A DNA stretch of 64,000 nucleotides from an uncultured Chitinophagaceae bacterium (GCA_937873715.1 CALMYJ010000012.1:164143-228142); one strand, 5' to 3'; shown: positions 54,118 through 63,356, numbered from the stretch's first letter. Notes: a model not told the origin generated them from the sequence alone. Numbers and translations: made by a program.

Positions 54118-55367
54118 GGCACATATTTTTTTACAATCACAGAGGCATTGTGGCCGCCAAATCCAAAAGTATTGCTGAGGGCAGCATTTACGGTGCGGCG
54201 TTGCGATTGATTGAAAGTGAAGTTCAGTTTGGGGTCAAGTTCAGGGTCGTCGGTAAAATGGTTGATGGTGGGGGGTACAATATCTTTTGTAACGGCCATA
54301 ATACAGGCCAGGGCTTCCAGGGCGCCAGCAGCGCCAAGGCAATGGCCGGTCATACTTTTGGTAGAACTGATATTGAGTTTATAGGCATGTTCGCCAAAAA
54401 CATTCAGGATGGCTTTTGTTTCGGCAATATCACCCAGCGGTGTGGAGGTACCGTGTACATTGATATAATCAATATCCTCTGGCTGCATACCTGCATCTTT
54501 TAAAGCAGCTTTCATTACATTTTGTGCACCCAGCCCCTCAGGATGTGGTGCTGTAATATGGTGAGCATCGGCAGTAGCGCCGCCGCCGGCAATTTCGCAA
54601 TAGATTTTAGCGCCACGGGCCAGTGCATGTTCGAAACTTTCAATAACAAAAGCACCGGCACCCTCGCCCATTACAAAACCATCCCTGTCTTTATCAAAAG
54701 GTCGGCTGGCCGATTTGGGATCATCGTTTCTTTCACTTAAGGCCTTCATGGCATTAAATCCTCCCACACCGGCTGCACTTACCACAGCTTCGCTGCCACC
54801 TGTAATTACAATATCTGCTTTACCGAGGCGTATTGTATCAAAAGCGTCAATAATAGCATTGGTAGAAGAAGCACAGGCACTCACTACAGCATAGTTAGGC
54901 CCACGAAAGCCATGCTTCATCGATATATGCCCAGCAGCAATATCCAGTATCATTTTAGGGATAAAGAAGGGATTGAACCGTGGTGTACCATCGCCGGTGG
55001 CGTAGTTGGTAACTTCTTCCTGAAAAGTGATGAGGCCGCCAATACCGCTGGCAAAAATTACACCTACCCTGTCCACATCCACATTATCCTTACTAATGCC
55101 GGCATCTTTTACTGCAGCATCGCTGGCAATAATGGCAAACTGGCTAAAGCGGTCGATTTTACGGGCCTCTTTTTTATCAAGATAAGCAGTAGGGTCAAAG
55201 TCTTTTACTTCACAGGCAAACCTTGTCTTAAACTTAGAAGCATCGAATTGTTTGATAAAATCACAGCCGTTCACTCCGTTTTCTAAACCCTGCCAATATT
55301 CAGCAACGGTTTTTCCTAACGGAGTAAGCGCCCCCAATCCGGTTACTACTACTCGTTTTAAGCTCAT
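54114..55367 (-). CDS. fabF: 3-oxoacyl-[acyl-carrier-protein] synthase II
   Basis: A 417-residue condensing enzyme of fatty-acid elongation. ATG at 55367 (MSLKRVVVTGLGALTPLG). Catalytic triad visible: Cys in VVSACASSTNAIIDA, His in INVHGTSTPLGD, His in SMTGHCLGAAGALEAL. The gating loop GFGGHNAS lies near the C-terminus. Length normal. It follows acpP by 31 nt in one operon, the classical arrangement, and acts directly on acyl-ACP. Confidence 0.97.
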   Translation of the reverse strand: MSLKRVVVTGLGALTPLGKTVAEYWQGLENGVNGCDFIKQFDASKFKTRFACEVKDFDPTAYLDKKEARKIDRFSQFAIIASDAAVKDAGISKDNVDVDRVGVIFASGIGGLITFQEEVTNYATGDGTPRFNPFFIPKMILDIAAGHISMKHGFRGPNYAVVSACASSTNAIIDAFDTIRLGKADIVITGGSEAVVSAAGVGGFNAMKALSERNDDPKSASRPFDKDRDGFVMGEGAGAFVIESFEHALARGAKIYCEIAGGGATADAHHITAPHPEGLGAQNVMKAALKDAGMQPEDIDYINVHGTSTPLGDIAETKAILNVFGEHAYKLNISSTKSMTGHCLGAAGALEALACIMAVTKDIVPPTINHFTDDPELDPKLNFTFNQSQRRTVNAALSNTFGFGGHNASVIVKKYVP

Positions 55368-55398
55368 AAAGTTTGCCTGCAAAGATTAAAAGGTGGTA

Positions 55399-55635
55399 TT
55401 ACTTAGCGTGTTCCTCTAAGTAAGTAACAGCCTGTCCAACAGTAGTGATGGTTTCAGCCTGTTCGTCGGGAATAGAAATGTTAAACTCTTTTTCGAATTC
55501 CATAATCAGCTCAACTGTGTCGAGGCTGTCGGCACCGAGGTCGTTTGTGAAGGAAGCTTCGTTGGTAACCTCTGTTTCATCAACACCCAGTTTGTCAACA
55601 ATTATCTTTTTTACCCTTGTTGCAATGTCTGACAT
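55399..55635 (-). CDS. acpP: Acyl carrier protein
   Basis: A 78-residue four-helix acidic protein that carries growing acyl chains. Phosphopantetheine attachment Ser lies in [15 protein letters not shown], and [16 protein letters not shown] is the typical helix III region. ATG at 55635. First gene of acpP-fabF, with a well-matched promoter starting 27 nt upstream. Confidence 0.98.
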   Translation of the reverse strand: MSDIATRVKKIIVDKLGVDETEVTNEASFTNDLGADSLDTVELIMEFEKEFNISIPDEQAETITTVGQAVTYLEEHAK

Positions 55636-55661
55636 AATTATAATATTTAGTTAATCAGGTG

Positions 55662-55691
55662 CAAAAATATACTTTTTGAGATAATTACAAA
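55662..55691 (-). promoter_or_regulatory. Promoter of acpP-fabF
   Basis: Minus strand TTTG-N18-TATTTTTG; both elements are perfect. Start expected near 55655, ~20 nt before the acpP ATG. Confidence 0.65.
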
Positions 55692-55988
55692 GAAATATGC
55701 GAACCCCTCAAAAACAGGCTGTTTTATATTATCAAACTGTGAATTTCAAACCCATTTTTCAGCACCCTTTTAAGGCAGTAGCGCCAACATTAAGCTTACA
55801 AATTTTCCATTTATATGTTACCAACCACCTTTTTTTTCCAGAAAACGGAAAAGACAGGAACTCCGAAAAACGCCCAAACCCTTGCCAGCACTACATTTTG
55901 CCCATTTGGCACCAGAAATGATTATATACTGGTACAGAAAACAGGCATAATAGCCGGCCAATATTAAAACTTTAAAAAACCCACGAAA

Positions 55989-57908
55989 ATGAAAACAATA
56001 CACAACACCCTGCTTACCGCCATTATACTGGTCATGTGTTTTGGCGCTAATGCACAAACGCCGATAGTACAGGTAAACACCAGCTTTGTTGATGCTGCAA
56101 CAAGTACTAATTATACAGCATCAGGTGCTAATAACAGCACGGTAAGCAACAAAACCTACACGTATAGCTATGGTACTGCCACAAAGGCTGCCGGCCATAC
56201 CCGCCAGTTAAACAGTTTTACAATAGGCGGTGATGAGTATAATTATATACACAATGCCAACTCATACGTAAAAATTCGCCGGGTTAACAATGCAGTAGTT
56301 AAAACCGACCGCCAGTTGATTTGGGTGGAAAAAGCTGTTAATGCCGCCGACAACGCTGTAGCTGTGGTGAACCCTTACAATGATAATATGGAAGCGGTGT
56401 TTAGCGGTAATGCATTGAACTGGGGTACCGATAACCTGTTTGCCAACCAGGGCGATGGCAACGGCAACAATAATAATATTGAACGTCTCGATGTAATTTT
56501 TGCCGGTGGTATTATATCTGAACAAAATAACAAAGTAGGCTTTGCACTTTTTGAAAGGGGCAATGATAATGAGCACGACCCATTTGTGATAGCTGCAATC
56601 ACCGAGGTGGATGTAAATGGTAACCCCACTGCTTATGGCAATCCATTAAGGGTGGGCATTGCCAACTGGGGCAACCTGCCTGCCAGCACTATCGACTACT
56701 ATGTAGTACGCCGCGACCCCAATACCGAAAACAGCCTGCGCATGAGCACCTGGGGTACACAAAATATAGGTGGTGTATTTATCTCCTTCAGCGACCTTGG
56801 CGTTAATACCGGTGAAAAAATTTACGGGTACTCCATTTTTGCATACGATTTACCGGCCAATGCCACCAGTGCCAACCTTGTAGATTACACCAATACCACT
56901 TACTTCCCTACCAATACCAGCGGTGGTACCATGCAGGGCGGTATAGACCTGATTGCACTTACCGGCCTTTTATCAATACCAGAAGTAGTAATACTGCCTC
57001 CCACTGCTTATAATATAGCAATGCCTTCTATGCTCAATACTGCTAAACTTACACAAATGCTGCCCTTAGAAGCTACCGCAGCAACAGGTGATATTGCAAA
57101 CTATACTATTGAAACATTGCCTGCAGCAGAAATGGGCCAGGTATTCCTTTGTACTACCCAGGGTTGTACACCACTTACCATCGGGCAGGTACTTGCACCG
57201 GAAGAAATTAATCACCTGTTTTTTCTGCCTAACCCTAATTACACCGGTGATGTTGTGTTTTACTATCATGCTACTGATACGCACAACCAGATTTCTAATA
57301 CAGCTTCATACACCATCCCATTAATTGCTCCCGGCTTTGGCCCTTTACCGGTAAAACTGTTAAGCTTTAGTGGCAGCATTAATAACAAATCGGTGGTGCT
57401 GAACTGGCAAACCACACAGGAAACCAACAGCAGCTATTACGAAGTACAACGCAGCGCCGATGGCAGCAATTTTGAACCAGTAGCTACAATCACAGCCAAA
57501 GGCAACAGCAACAGCACCGTTGGCTATACAGCAGCAGACGACTTATTCTTTTACCAGCACAGCAAGGTTTTTTACAGGTTAAAAATGGTAGATACAGATG
57601 GTTCTTTTAAATATTCGGCCATAATACAACTGAGGCCAAATGCCGAAACAAAAACCACTACCGTAAAAGCATGGCCCAACCCTTACACCAGCCAGCTTAA
57701 TACAGAGTATTACAGCAGCAACAATGGCAGCATCACCATAAGCCTGCTGGATATGAATGGCAGGGCAGTAGCAGCTACAAGCGTAACCGTTAGCAAAGGC
57801 CGTAACAGCTTTGCCATTACACAGGCACAAAGCCTGCCCAGGGGTACCTATATCTTACAAATAAATAATGGCAGTACAACTGAAAACATCAGGATAATTA
57901 AACAATAG
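55989..57908 (+). CDS. T9SS-secreted protein with type A sorting domain
   Basis: A 639-residue exported protein: signal peptide (MKTIHNTLLTAIILVMCFGANAQ), an N-terminal beta domain (~25-320) rich in Asn with concanavalin-like features (ERLDVIFAGGIISEQNNKVG), an Ig/cadherin-like region (~330-440, NPNYTGDVVFYYHATD), a linker domain starting LPVKLLSFSGSINNKS, and a C-terminal type A sorting domain (AWPNPYTSQLN ... GTYILQINNGSTTENIRIIKQ). It should be exported by T9SS and attached to the outer surface. No catalytic motif; probable surface or adhesion role, unproven. A strong terminator follows. Confidence 0.85.
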   Translation: MKTIHNTLLTAIILVMCFGANAQTPIVQVNTSFVDAATSTNYTASGANNSTVSNKTYTYSYGTATKAAGHTRQLNSFTIGGDEYNYIHNANSYVKIRRVNNAVVKTDRQLIWVEKAVNAADNAVAVVNPYNDNMEAVFSGNALNWGTDNLFANQGDGNGNNNNIERLDVIFAGGIISEQNNKVGFALFERGNDNEHDPFVIAAITEVDVNGNPTAYGNPLRVGIANWGNLPASTIDYYVVRRDPNTENSLRMSTWGTQNIGGVFISFSDLGVNTGEKIYGYSIFAYDLPANATSANLVDYTNTTYFPTNTSGGTMQGGIDLIALTGLLSIPEVVILPPTAYNIAMPSMLNTAKLTQMLPLEATAATGDIANYTIETLPAAEMGQVFLCTTQGCTPLTIGQVLAPEEINHLFFLPNPNYTGDVVFYYHATDTHNQISNTASYTIPLIAPGFGPLPVKLLSFSGSINNKSVVLNWQTTQETNSSYYEVQRSADGSNFEPVATITAKGNSNSTVGYTAADDLFFYQHSKVFYRLKMVDTDGSFKYSAIIQLRPNAETKTTTVKAWPNPYTSQLNTEYYSSNNGSITISLLDMNGRAVAATSVTVSKGRNSFAITQAQSLPRGTYILQINNGSTTENIRIIKQ

Positions 57909-57931
57909 TGTTAACATACAATCCGTAAATC

Positions 57932-57957
57932 AGGGGGCCTTGGGCCCCTTTTTTTAT
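57932..57957 (+). terminator. Rho-independent terminator
   Basis: GGGGCC / GGCCCC stem with a 3-nt loop (TTG) and seven T residues, 24 bp after the secreted-protein stop. Confidence 0.85.
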
Positions 57958-58049
57958 ACCGCAGCCCAAGCGCTTTTACGAACAATCGTTTATGTTAAAT
58001 AATCTTTGTAATTTGGCAGTATTCCCTTTATCAATATCGTATTTATTTT

Positions 58050-58481
58050 ATGGCGCTAAAGCAAATAGCACACGGAAGTAAAGAGTATGAGCAGATGATT
58101 AAGCTGCGCTACGATATTTTGCGAAAACCGGTAGGCCTCAATTTTGCTCCTGATGAACTGGAAAGGGAAAAAAATGACATTTTAATCGGCGCCTTTGATG
58201 AGGATAAAATAGTAGGCTGTTGCCTGGTAACAGAGGTAAACGAACATACGGCCAAACTAAGACAGATGGCTGTAGAAAAAAATATGCAGCGGATGGGTAT
58301 AGGCGAATCGTTAATGATTTTTGCTGAAAATATTACACGGGACAGGGGCTACAAAACACTCATGATGCATGCCCGTGATACGGCTATAGGCTTCTACGAA
58401 AAATTTGGCTACAAAGTAAAGGGTGAACAGTTTACAGAGGTGAACCTGGAACACCACATTATGGAAAAAAAGCTTAGATAA
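58050..58481 (+). CDS. GNAT family N-acetyltransferase
   Basis: A 143-residue cytoplasmic acetyl-CoA-dependent acyltransferase. The acetyl-CoA binding motif A is visible as LRQMAVEKNMQRMGIGESLM (Q/RxxGxG/A), followed by TLMMHARDTAIGFYEKFGYKV (motif B). It resembles the ElaA/YjcF-like subgroup by its N-terminal EYEQMIKLRYDILRKP. Substrate unknown. Single gene, ending 12 bp from the convergent YcxB-like gene. Confidence 0.92.
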   Translation: MALKQIAHGSKEYEQMIKLRYDILRKPVGLNFAPDELEREKNDILIGAFDEDKIVGCCLVTEVNEHTAKLRQMAVEKNMQRMGIGESLMIFAENITRDRGYKTLMMHARDTAIGFYEKFGYKVKGEQFTEVNLEHHIMEKKLR

Positions 58482-58493
58482 TCTCTCTTTCTG

Positions 58494-58970
58494 CTATTGT
58501 TTAATATTGTTTTTGATACACCTGCGGGCCTCATGCACACTGTCGCCCTCAAACGCATCTTTAGGAATTATAAAAAATGAACGGCTATCGAAGTACAGGT
58601 GAAAAAAATGCGGACTCTCCATAAAACTACTAAATGCCCTCCATTCCCACCGGCGCTGCCCTCTTACATTGTCAATTTCAAAACCATCATCATCTACCGT
58701 GGCCCTGAAGCTGTCTTTAAAAGTGGCCGAGCGGCGGTAAATGAGCAGGGGTAATACAAACCAAAAAGCAATCATCATTGCAAACCACAGTAAGGCACTC
58801 ACTAAAAAAGCCAGTGCCGAAATTTGCTTTGCAAAAAATAAAACAGCCGACAGGATTGAAAATACATTCACTATTATCAGCATCAGTTTTATTTCTTTAC
58901 GGGTAATAAAATGATAGCGCAATGCCTGTATCACTTTTGCTTTGTTGTAGGTAAATAGTGTTGACGTCAT
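58494..58970 (-). CDS. YcxB-like membrane protein
   Basis: A 158-residue protein from the ATG at 58970 (MTSTLFTYNKAKVIQALR). Two membrane helices (~33-75) follow a short cytoplasmic N-terminus; the C-terminal ~80 residues are a soluble beta domain of PH-like type (DDDGFEIDNVRGQRRWEWRAFSSF, then HLYFDSRSFFIIPKDAF), the pattern of YcxB family proteins. Function unknown. Upstream in-frame codons exist to 59030 but include non-conserved hydrophobic residues. Confidence 0.75.
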   Translation of the reverse strand: MTSTLFTYNKAKVIQALRYHFITRKEIKLMLIIVNVFSILSAVLFFAKQISALAFLVSALLWFAMMIAFWFVLPLLIYRRSATFKDSFRATVDDDGFEIDNVRGQRRWEWRAFSSFMESPHFFHLYFDSRSFFIIPKDAFEGDSVHEARRCIKNNIKQ

Positions 58971-59084
58971 GCAGCAAAGATAAAAGAGCCGGACTGGTAA
59001 ATAAAAGTTTGATGTTAATAGGTAAAACAAAATGCTAATTGCACTTTAGCCACATTAATACAGCAGAAAATATTTTTTACAGCA

Positions 59085-61064
59085 TTACTTTTTATTGTGA
59101 TACAGCATATACAGGGCTGTTTGGTAAAAGGCTGTTGCAAATTTATCCATGTTCATTTTTATACTGTCGGTTACAGGCTGAGGTGGTAAAGGGTTATTAT
59201 TTAAAATATTGGCAAGGGTTGTTTTACCCGTTTGCAGGCTTCGGGTGTAATAATAATTGCTGTTCACCATGCCAATGGTTTTATAATCATGATCAATGAT
59301 AAAAGCGTAATCTTTTTTACGGGTAATAGTATCAAAAAGATTTTTTCCCAATGCTGTATTTTTATGTGGCACTCTTGCCAGGTGGGCAGCACTTGGCATG
59401 ATATCCAGTTGTGAACACACTTCATTGTGTAACTGAGGCTGTAATAGCGCCGGGGCATAAAAAAGCAGCGGTACGTGGTAGTAACTCAGGCTGTTTTCCC
59501 GCCAGGCCAGGGGGTAAACGGCATCCGCATTGCCGGGTATACCATGATCGCCGGTGAAAATAAAAATGGTATTATTAAAATAAGCTTCAGCAGAAGCTGC
59601 TTTTATAAACTGCTCATAACAAAAATCGGTATATCTAAATGCATTCAGTTCCTCGTTGCTGTCAAAACCATATTTTGTAAGTGTATCTTTTGGAAGCGTT
59701 ATTTTTTTAAAAAAGGCAAGGTCTTGTTCCGGTATGCTATAAGGCCGGTGGTTATCGGCCGTTTGTATCACTGCAATAAAAGGACGCAGTTGTTTAGCTA
59801 AAATTGAGTTCGCTTCTAAAAAAAGGTTTTTATCATCTATACCCCATACATCTAATTTTTTGGCTTTAAAGCTATCCTGGCTGTATAGGTGCAGGTTTTC
59901 AATATTATTCATAAGCACCCCCTTTATATTAGCCCAGCTTGGGTTGCCGCCAATAAAATAAAACTTTTCGAAGCCGTCGAAATCGTTCATAATTACATGC
60001 TGATCTACTACTTCAGGGTTGCGGCTTGCTGTAGTTTTCTGGTTCAACAATACATCGGGCAGCCCGGTAACGGTGGCCCATACCCCACGGGCCGTTGGAA
60101 AGGCAGGTGTAAAACAACGGTTAAAAAAAACACCCTGCCGGCACATTGAATTAAAAAAGGGTGTTGTATTTAAAGGATTGCCGCTCATGCTGCTTTTGTA
60201 CATGCTAAAGCTTTCGCATATCACCACCACGATATTTGGCTGCTGGCCGGCTGTGGTATAATTATAGCTTCTTTCGTATTGTAATGCTATTGAATCGGGG
60301 TGCTGTATACCCAGCACCGAAGCCATATAAGTATAATTTTCCCTTGCAGCATCCGGGCCGGGCCGCATATCTTTAAAACGAAGCGTACTAAAAAAACTCT
60401 GGAAAGGATTAAGTGCCACATTTCCCTTAAAAGTGCTGTTTAGTGTAAAAGCATCGCTCCAGCGCAGGTTAAACTGACCAGCTTTACCAAACACACCCCA
60501 GGCAAAAAGCAGGAAACAGAGCAGGTAGACTAAAAAACGCTTTTTGTGCTGTACAGCAGCACCATTACTGATACTGGCCAACAGCCTGCGAAACAGGTAT
60601 CCGGCAACAAGTGTACTGCATATAACTACTGCAATACCCCTGATAACAGGATAGGTTTGCCATACCATTGCCGATGAAATTCGGGCATCACTAACAAACG
60701 ACAGTACAGACGCATTTAGCCGCTGGTGCTGGTAATCGTAATAATAATAATCTACCGCATAAAACAACATCAATAGCAGGAAAACAATCGTAAGCACAAT
60801 ATTCCACAGCCCTGTAAGCCGCCTGTTGTGTACAGGGTTAATCAATGGGATAAAGGTGAGTACCATTATACACAGCGCAGCAATACATACAAATTTTATA
60901 TCAAACCGCAGCCCCATCAAAAAAGCAGAGCCAGAAAAAGGCATACCATCCGGTTTGTAACTGATAAAAAAAATAAATCGCAGCACCGTCATGGTTAGCA
61001 GGAGTAGCAGCGAAACAGCCAGTATCCATTGTAAAGGCCTTGGAAAAAATCGTGTAAAAACCAT
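59085..61064 (-). CDS. LTA synthase-like sulfatase-superfamily membrane protein
   Basis: A 659-residue protein with five N-terminal membrane helices (~10-190) and a periplasmic alkaline-phosphatase-type domain. Metal-binding and catalytic residues are visible: Glu in VVVICESFSMYKSS, a probable nucleophile Thr in FPTARGVWATVTG, and Asp/His in FIFTGDHGIPG. Relatives are LtaS phosphoglycerol transferases and phosphoethanolamine transferases; a Gram-negative Bacteroidota has no lipoteichoic acid, so it may decorate a surface glycan or glycolipid. It is divergent from a PAP2 phosphatase gene (67 bp apart), which could recycle the lipid product. Substrate inferred. Confidence 0.88.
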   Translation of the reverse strand: MVFTRFFPRPLQWILAVSLLLLLTMTVLRFIFFISYKPDGMPFSGSAFLMGLRFDIKFVCIAALCIMVLTFIPLINPVHNRRLTGLWNIVLTIVFLLLMLFYAVDYYYYDYQHQRLNASVLSFVSDARISSAMVWQTYPVIRGIAVVICSTLVAGYLFRRLLASISNGAAVQHKKRFLVYLLCFLLFAWGVFGKAGQFNLRWSDAFTLNSTFKGNVALNPFQSFFSTLRFKDMRPGPDAARENYTYMASVLGIQHPDSIALQYERSYNYTTAGQQPNIVVVICESFSMYKSSMSGNPLNTTPFFNSMCRQGVFFNRCFTPAFPTARGVWATVTGLPDVLLNQKTTASRNPEVVDQHVIMNDFDGFEKFYFIGGNPSWANIKGVLMNNIENLHLYSQDSFKAKKLDVWGIDDKNLFLEANSILAKQLRPFIAVIQTADNHRPYSIPEQDLAFFKKITLPKDTLTKYGFDSNEELNAFRYTDFCYEQFIKAASAEAYFNNTIFIFTGDHGIPGNADAVYPLAWRENSLSYYHVPLLFYAPALLQPQLHNEVCSQLDIMPSAAHLARVPHKNTALGKNLFDTITRKKDYAFIIDHDYKTIGMVNSNYYYTRSLQTGKTTLANILNNNPLPPQPVTDSIKMNMDKFATAFYQTALYMLYHNKK

Positions 61065-61100
61065 AATCGTTAAATAATCAACCGGCAAATATAGATGAAT

Positions 61101-61108
61101 TATTTTTG
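61101..61108 (+). promoter_or_regulatory. Putative -7 element (TATTTTTG) of the PAP2 gene
   Basis: Perfect TAnnTTTG match; start expected near 61115, 17 nt before the ATG at 61132. No clear -33. Confidence 0.4.
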
Positions 61109-61131
61109 GACTTTATTGAATAAAACATTAC

Positions 61132-61710
61132 ATGGAGCAACTGCTGCAACTGGACAGGAGCCTTTTTAAATTATTGAATAGCCAATGGCACAATGCTTTT
61201 TTTGATGCAGTATTCCCCTACCTGCGTATTGCTGAGTTTTGGGGGCCGCTGTATCTATTCCTAATCATTTTCTCGGTTCGAAACTTTGGATACAAAGGTT
61301 GGCTTTGGGTACTTTTCCTGTTGCTTACCGTAACCCTTACCGATATGGTGAGCAGCAGGTTAATTAAAGAAAATATTACCCGGCTAAGACCATGTAACAA
61401 CCCTTTGTATGCAGACTGGATAAGGGTGTTGGTGGCATACAGGCCACAAAGCAGCAGCTTTACTTCATCGCATGCTGCCAATCATTTTGGCGTAGCCATG
61501 TTTGTTTTTGCCACATATAGTAAGGTTTTTAAAAAATGGCCTGCCTTGTTTTTTGTGTGGGCCCTGCTGATATGTTATGCCCAGGTATATGTAGGTGTAC
61601 ATTATCCCCTTGATATTGCCGGAGGTACTGTTGTTGGCTGTTTAACAGGCTATATTACAGCCAGCTTTTTTAACCGAAAATTTCAACTCAAGCCCCACTA
61701 TACCCTGTAA
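61132..61710 (+). CDS. PAP2-family phosphatase
   Basis: A 192-residue inner-membrane lipid phosphatase with about five helices. The three PAP2 motifs are present: KENITRLRP (K-x6-RP), TSSHAANHFG (SGH-like), and YAQVYVGVHYPLD (with the catalytic His). In motif 3 the usual Arg of SR(V/I)Y is Gln; the His and Asp are retained, so activity is still likely. Members dephosphorylate undecaprenyl pyrophosphate, phosphatidic acid or similar. Divergent from the LTA synthase-like gene and 68 nt before the CNNM gene. Confidence 0.9.
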   Translation: MEQLLQLDRSLFKLLNSQWHNAFFDAVFPYLRIAEFWGPLYLFLIIFSVRNFGYKGWLWVLFLLLTVTLTDMVSSRLIKENITRLRPCNNPLYADWIRVLVAYRPQSSSFTSSHAANHFGVAMFVFATYSKVFKKWPALFFVWALLICYAQVYVGVHYPLDIAGGTVVGCLTGYITASFFNRKFQLKPHYTL

Positions 61711-61778
61711 ATACCGGGTTTACTACAGAATCCTGATATTTGCAACAATATACTCCTTGTTTAATGGGGTTCCTTACT

Positions 61779-63083
61779 ATGGAAGAAGTCGTCATCCTGA
61801 TTATACTTGTTTTGCTTAATGGGCTTTTTGCCATGAGTGAAATTGCACTGGTTAGCGCCAGAAGATCCAAATTAGAAAGCCTCGCTACAAAAGGAGATGT
61901 AAAAGCCAGGGCTGCCCTGCAGCTAATGGAGTATCCTGAAAAATTCCTTTCTACAATACAGATTGGCATTACCCTGATATCGATACTTACCGGTGTGTAT
62001 TCCGGCGAAAAATTTAGTGCCGGGCTGGCACCATATGTAGGTAAGGTGGCTTTATTTCAACCCTATGCAGCTACTGTATCAAAAGTGCTGGTGGTGGTAC
62101 TGGTTACTTTTTTATCCATCATACTTGGCGAACTGATACCTAAAAGAGTAGCCATGCTGCAGGCTGAAAAAATTGCCCGTGCTGTAGCCGGGCCTATGAA
62201 TGTTTTGAGCAGGATTACCTACCCGGTTGTTTGGTTACTCAACAGTATTACTACTCTTTTTTTCAAGCTGTTTAACATTAAGCAGGTAAGTGACAATGCC
62301 GTTACAGAAGAAGAAATTAAGGCGATGATTACTGAGGGCAGCGAGCATGGCACTATTGAAGAAGAAGAAAAAGAAATCATTGAAAGGGTATTTCATTTAG
62401 GCGACCGTAAGATTACCGGCCTGATGACACACCGTACCGAAATTGTATGGTTCGATGTAGAAGATACGGTGCAAACCATTATCGATAAAGCTGATGATAT
62501 AATTTATTCCACTTACCCGGTATGCGATAAAACAGTGGATGAATTAAAAGGTATCATCTACATAAAAGAATTGTTGAAAGCACATGCCTCAACACCATTA
62601 AAAGATATGCTAAAGCCGGCTTTATTTGTACCTGAAAATAACACTCCTTACCAGTTACTTGAAAAATTTAAGGCCACCAAAATACACAGTTGCTTTATTG
62701 TAAATGAATATGGCACACTTGAAGGCATGATTACGCTTAATGATATTTTAGAAGCTATTGTTGGCGATGTACCCCAAAGCGGACAAGAGGAATATGAAAT
62801 TACAGAAAGAGCCGACGGCACTTATTTAGTGGATGCACAAATTAGTTTTTATGATTTCTTAAGCCGGTTTGAAAAAACAGAATGGGTAAATGAGGATGAA
62901 CATGAGTTTGACACAGTTGCCGGCTTTGTACTGCACGAACTGGAACGAATACCCCAAACCGCCGACACTTTTGAGTGGAGAGGTTTTCATTTCGAGATAA
63001 TGGATATGGATGGGCAGCGTATAGACAAGCTGCTTGTAAAAGTACCCGATGAGGTAAAAGAGGAAATGGAGGAGAAAGAATAG
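61779..63083 (+). CDS. Hemolysin family/CNNM-CBS transporter-like protein (CorC/TlyC type)
   Basis: A 434-residue membrane protein from the ATG at 61779 (MEEVVILIILVLLNGLFAMSE); 13 codons of frame upstream are unlikely. A DUF21/CNNM transmembrane domain (~1-190) contains FLSIILGELIPKRVAM; two CBS domains follow (~205-330, MTHRTEIVWFDVEDTV and LEGMITLNDILEAIVGD), then a CorC_HlyC C-terminal domain. Such proteins are linked to Mg2+ or Co2+ efflux, not haemolysis. The stop at 63081-63083 touches the boundary of the duplicated GIY-YIG segment. Confidence 0.93.
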   Translation: MEEVVILIILVLLNGLFAMSEIALVSARRSKLESLATKGDVKARAALQLMEYPEKFLSTIQIGITLISILTGVYSGEKFSAGLAPYVGKVALFQPYAATVSKVLVVVLVTFLSIILGELIPKRVAMLQAEKIARAVAGPMNVLSRITYPVVWLLNSITTLFFKLFNIKQVSDNAVTEEEIKAMITEGSEHGTIEEEEKEIIERVFHLGDRKITGLMTHRTEIVWFDVEDTVQTIIDKADDIIYSTYPVCDKTVDELKGIIYIKELLKAHASTPLKDMLKPALFVPENNTPYQLLEKFKATKIHSCFIVNEYGTLEGMITLNDILEAIVGDVPQSGQEEYEITERADGTYLVDAQISFYDFLSRFEKTEWVNEDEHEFDTVAGFVLHELERIPQTADTFEWRGFHFEIMDMDGQRIDKLLVKVPDEVKEEMEEKE

Positions 63084-63256
63084 ACCTCAAAGCATACCAA
63101 TCTAAAAGGAATTTTGGAACTGCTGTATTTGCTAAAACCATCATTATGTTTACAAACACGTTTATCCAGGTCATCTGTCTGACCGATATAAAAAGAAAAA
63201 TCCTTCAGGCTTTGAAGGATATACGTGTAAAACTTTTGACTGGAAGTATCAGCCAT
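63084..63256 (-). pseudogene. Truncated GIY-YIG nuclease gene (second copy)
   Basis: The N-terminal ~57 codons of a GIY-YIG protein, nearly identical to those of the intact gene at 63357-63650 (offset exactly 394 bp). Homology stops at 63084, the base after the neighbouring stop codon; beyond it the frame runs into the antisense of the CNNM gene. The catalytic Glu region is lost. The ATG at 63256 is 15 nt from the pseudo-tRNA end, the same spacing as in the intact copy. Confidence 0.85.
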
Positions 63257-63289
63257 ACCAATTAAAAATTGCGGAGACGAAGGGATTCG
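63084..63289. repeat. Direct repeat copy 1 (GIY-YIG 5' part plus tRNA 3' end)
   Basis: About 206 bp, ~93% identical by eye to 63478-63683. It covers the GIY-YIG N-terminal coding part, the 15-nt spacer and the acceptor/T-arm end of tRNA-Ser, and so shows that tRNA and nuclease gene were duplicated together. Confidence 0.85.
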
Positions 63290-63307
63290 TTCCGAATGCT
63301 TTCGGAA
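63290..63307. repeat. Palindromic element in the T arm of the tRNA pseudogene
   Basis: TTCCGAA-TGCT-TTCGGAA, a 7-bp inverted repeat with a 4-nt loop, exactly in place of the 5' T-stem strand. Confidence 0.8.
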
Positions 63308-63335
63308 TGATACGGTTTCCCGTATACACACTTTC

Positions 63336-63351
63336 TCCCGATGCATCGGGA
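63336..63351. repeat. Palindromic element in the anticodon arm of the tRNA pseudogene
   Basis: TCCCGATGCATCGGGA, a perfect 16-bp palindrome. The same stem TCCCGA/TCGGGA with a different loop sits at the equivalent point in each unit of the array at 63753-64000. Confidence 0.85.
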
Positions 63352-63356
63352 CTCCT

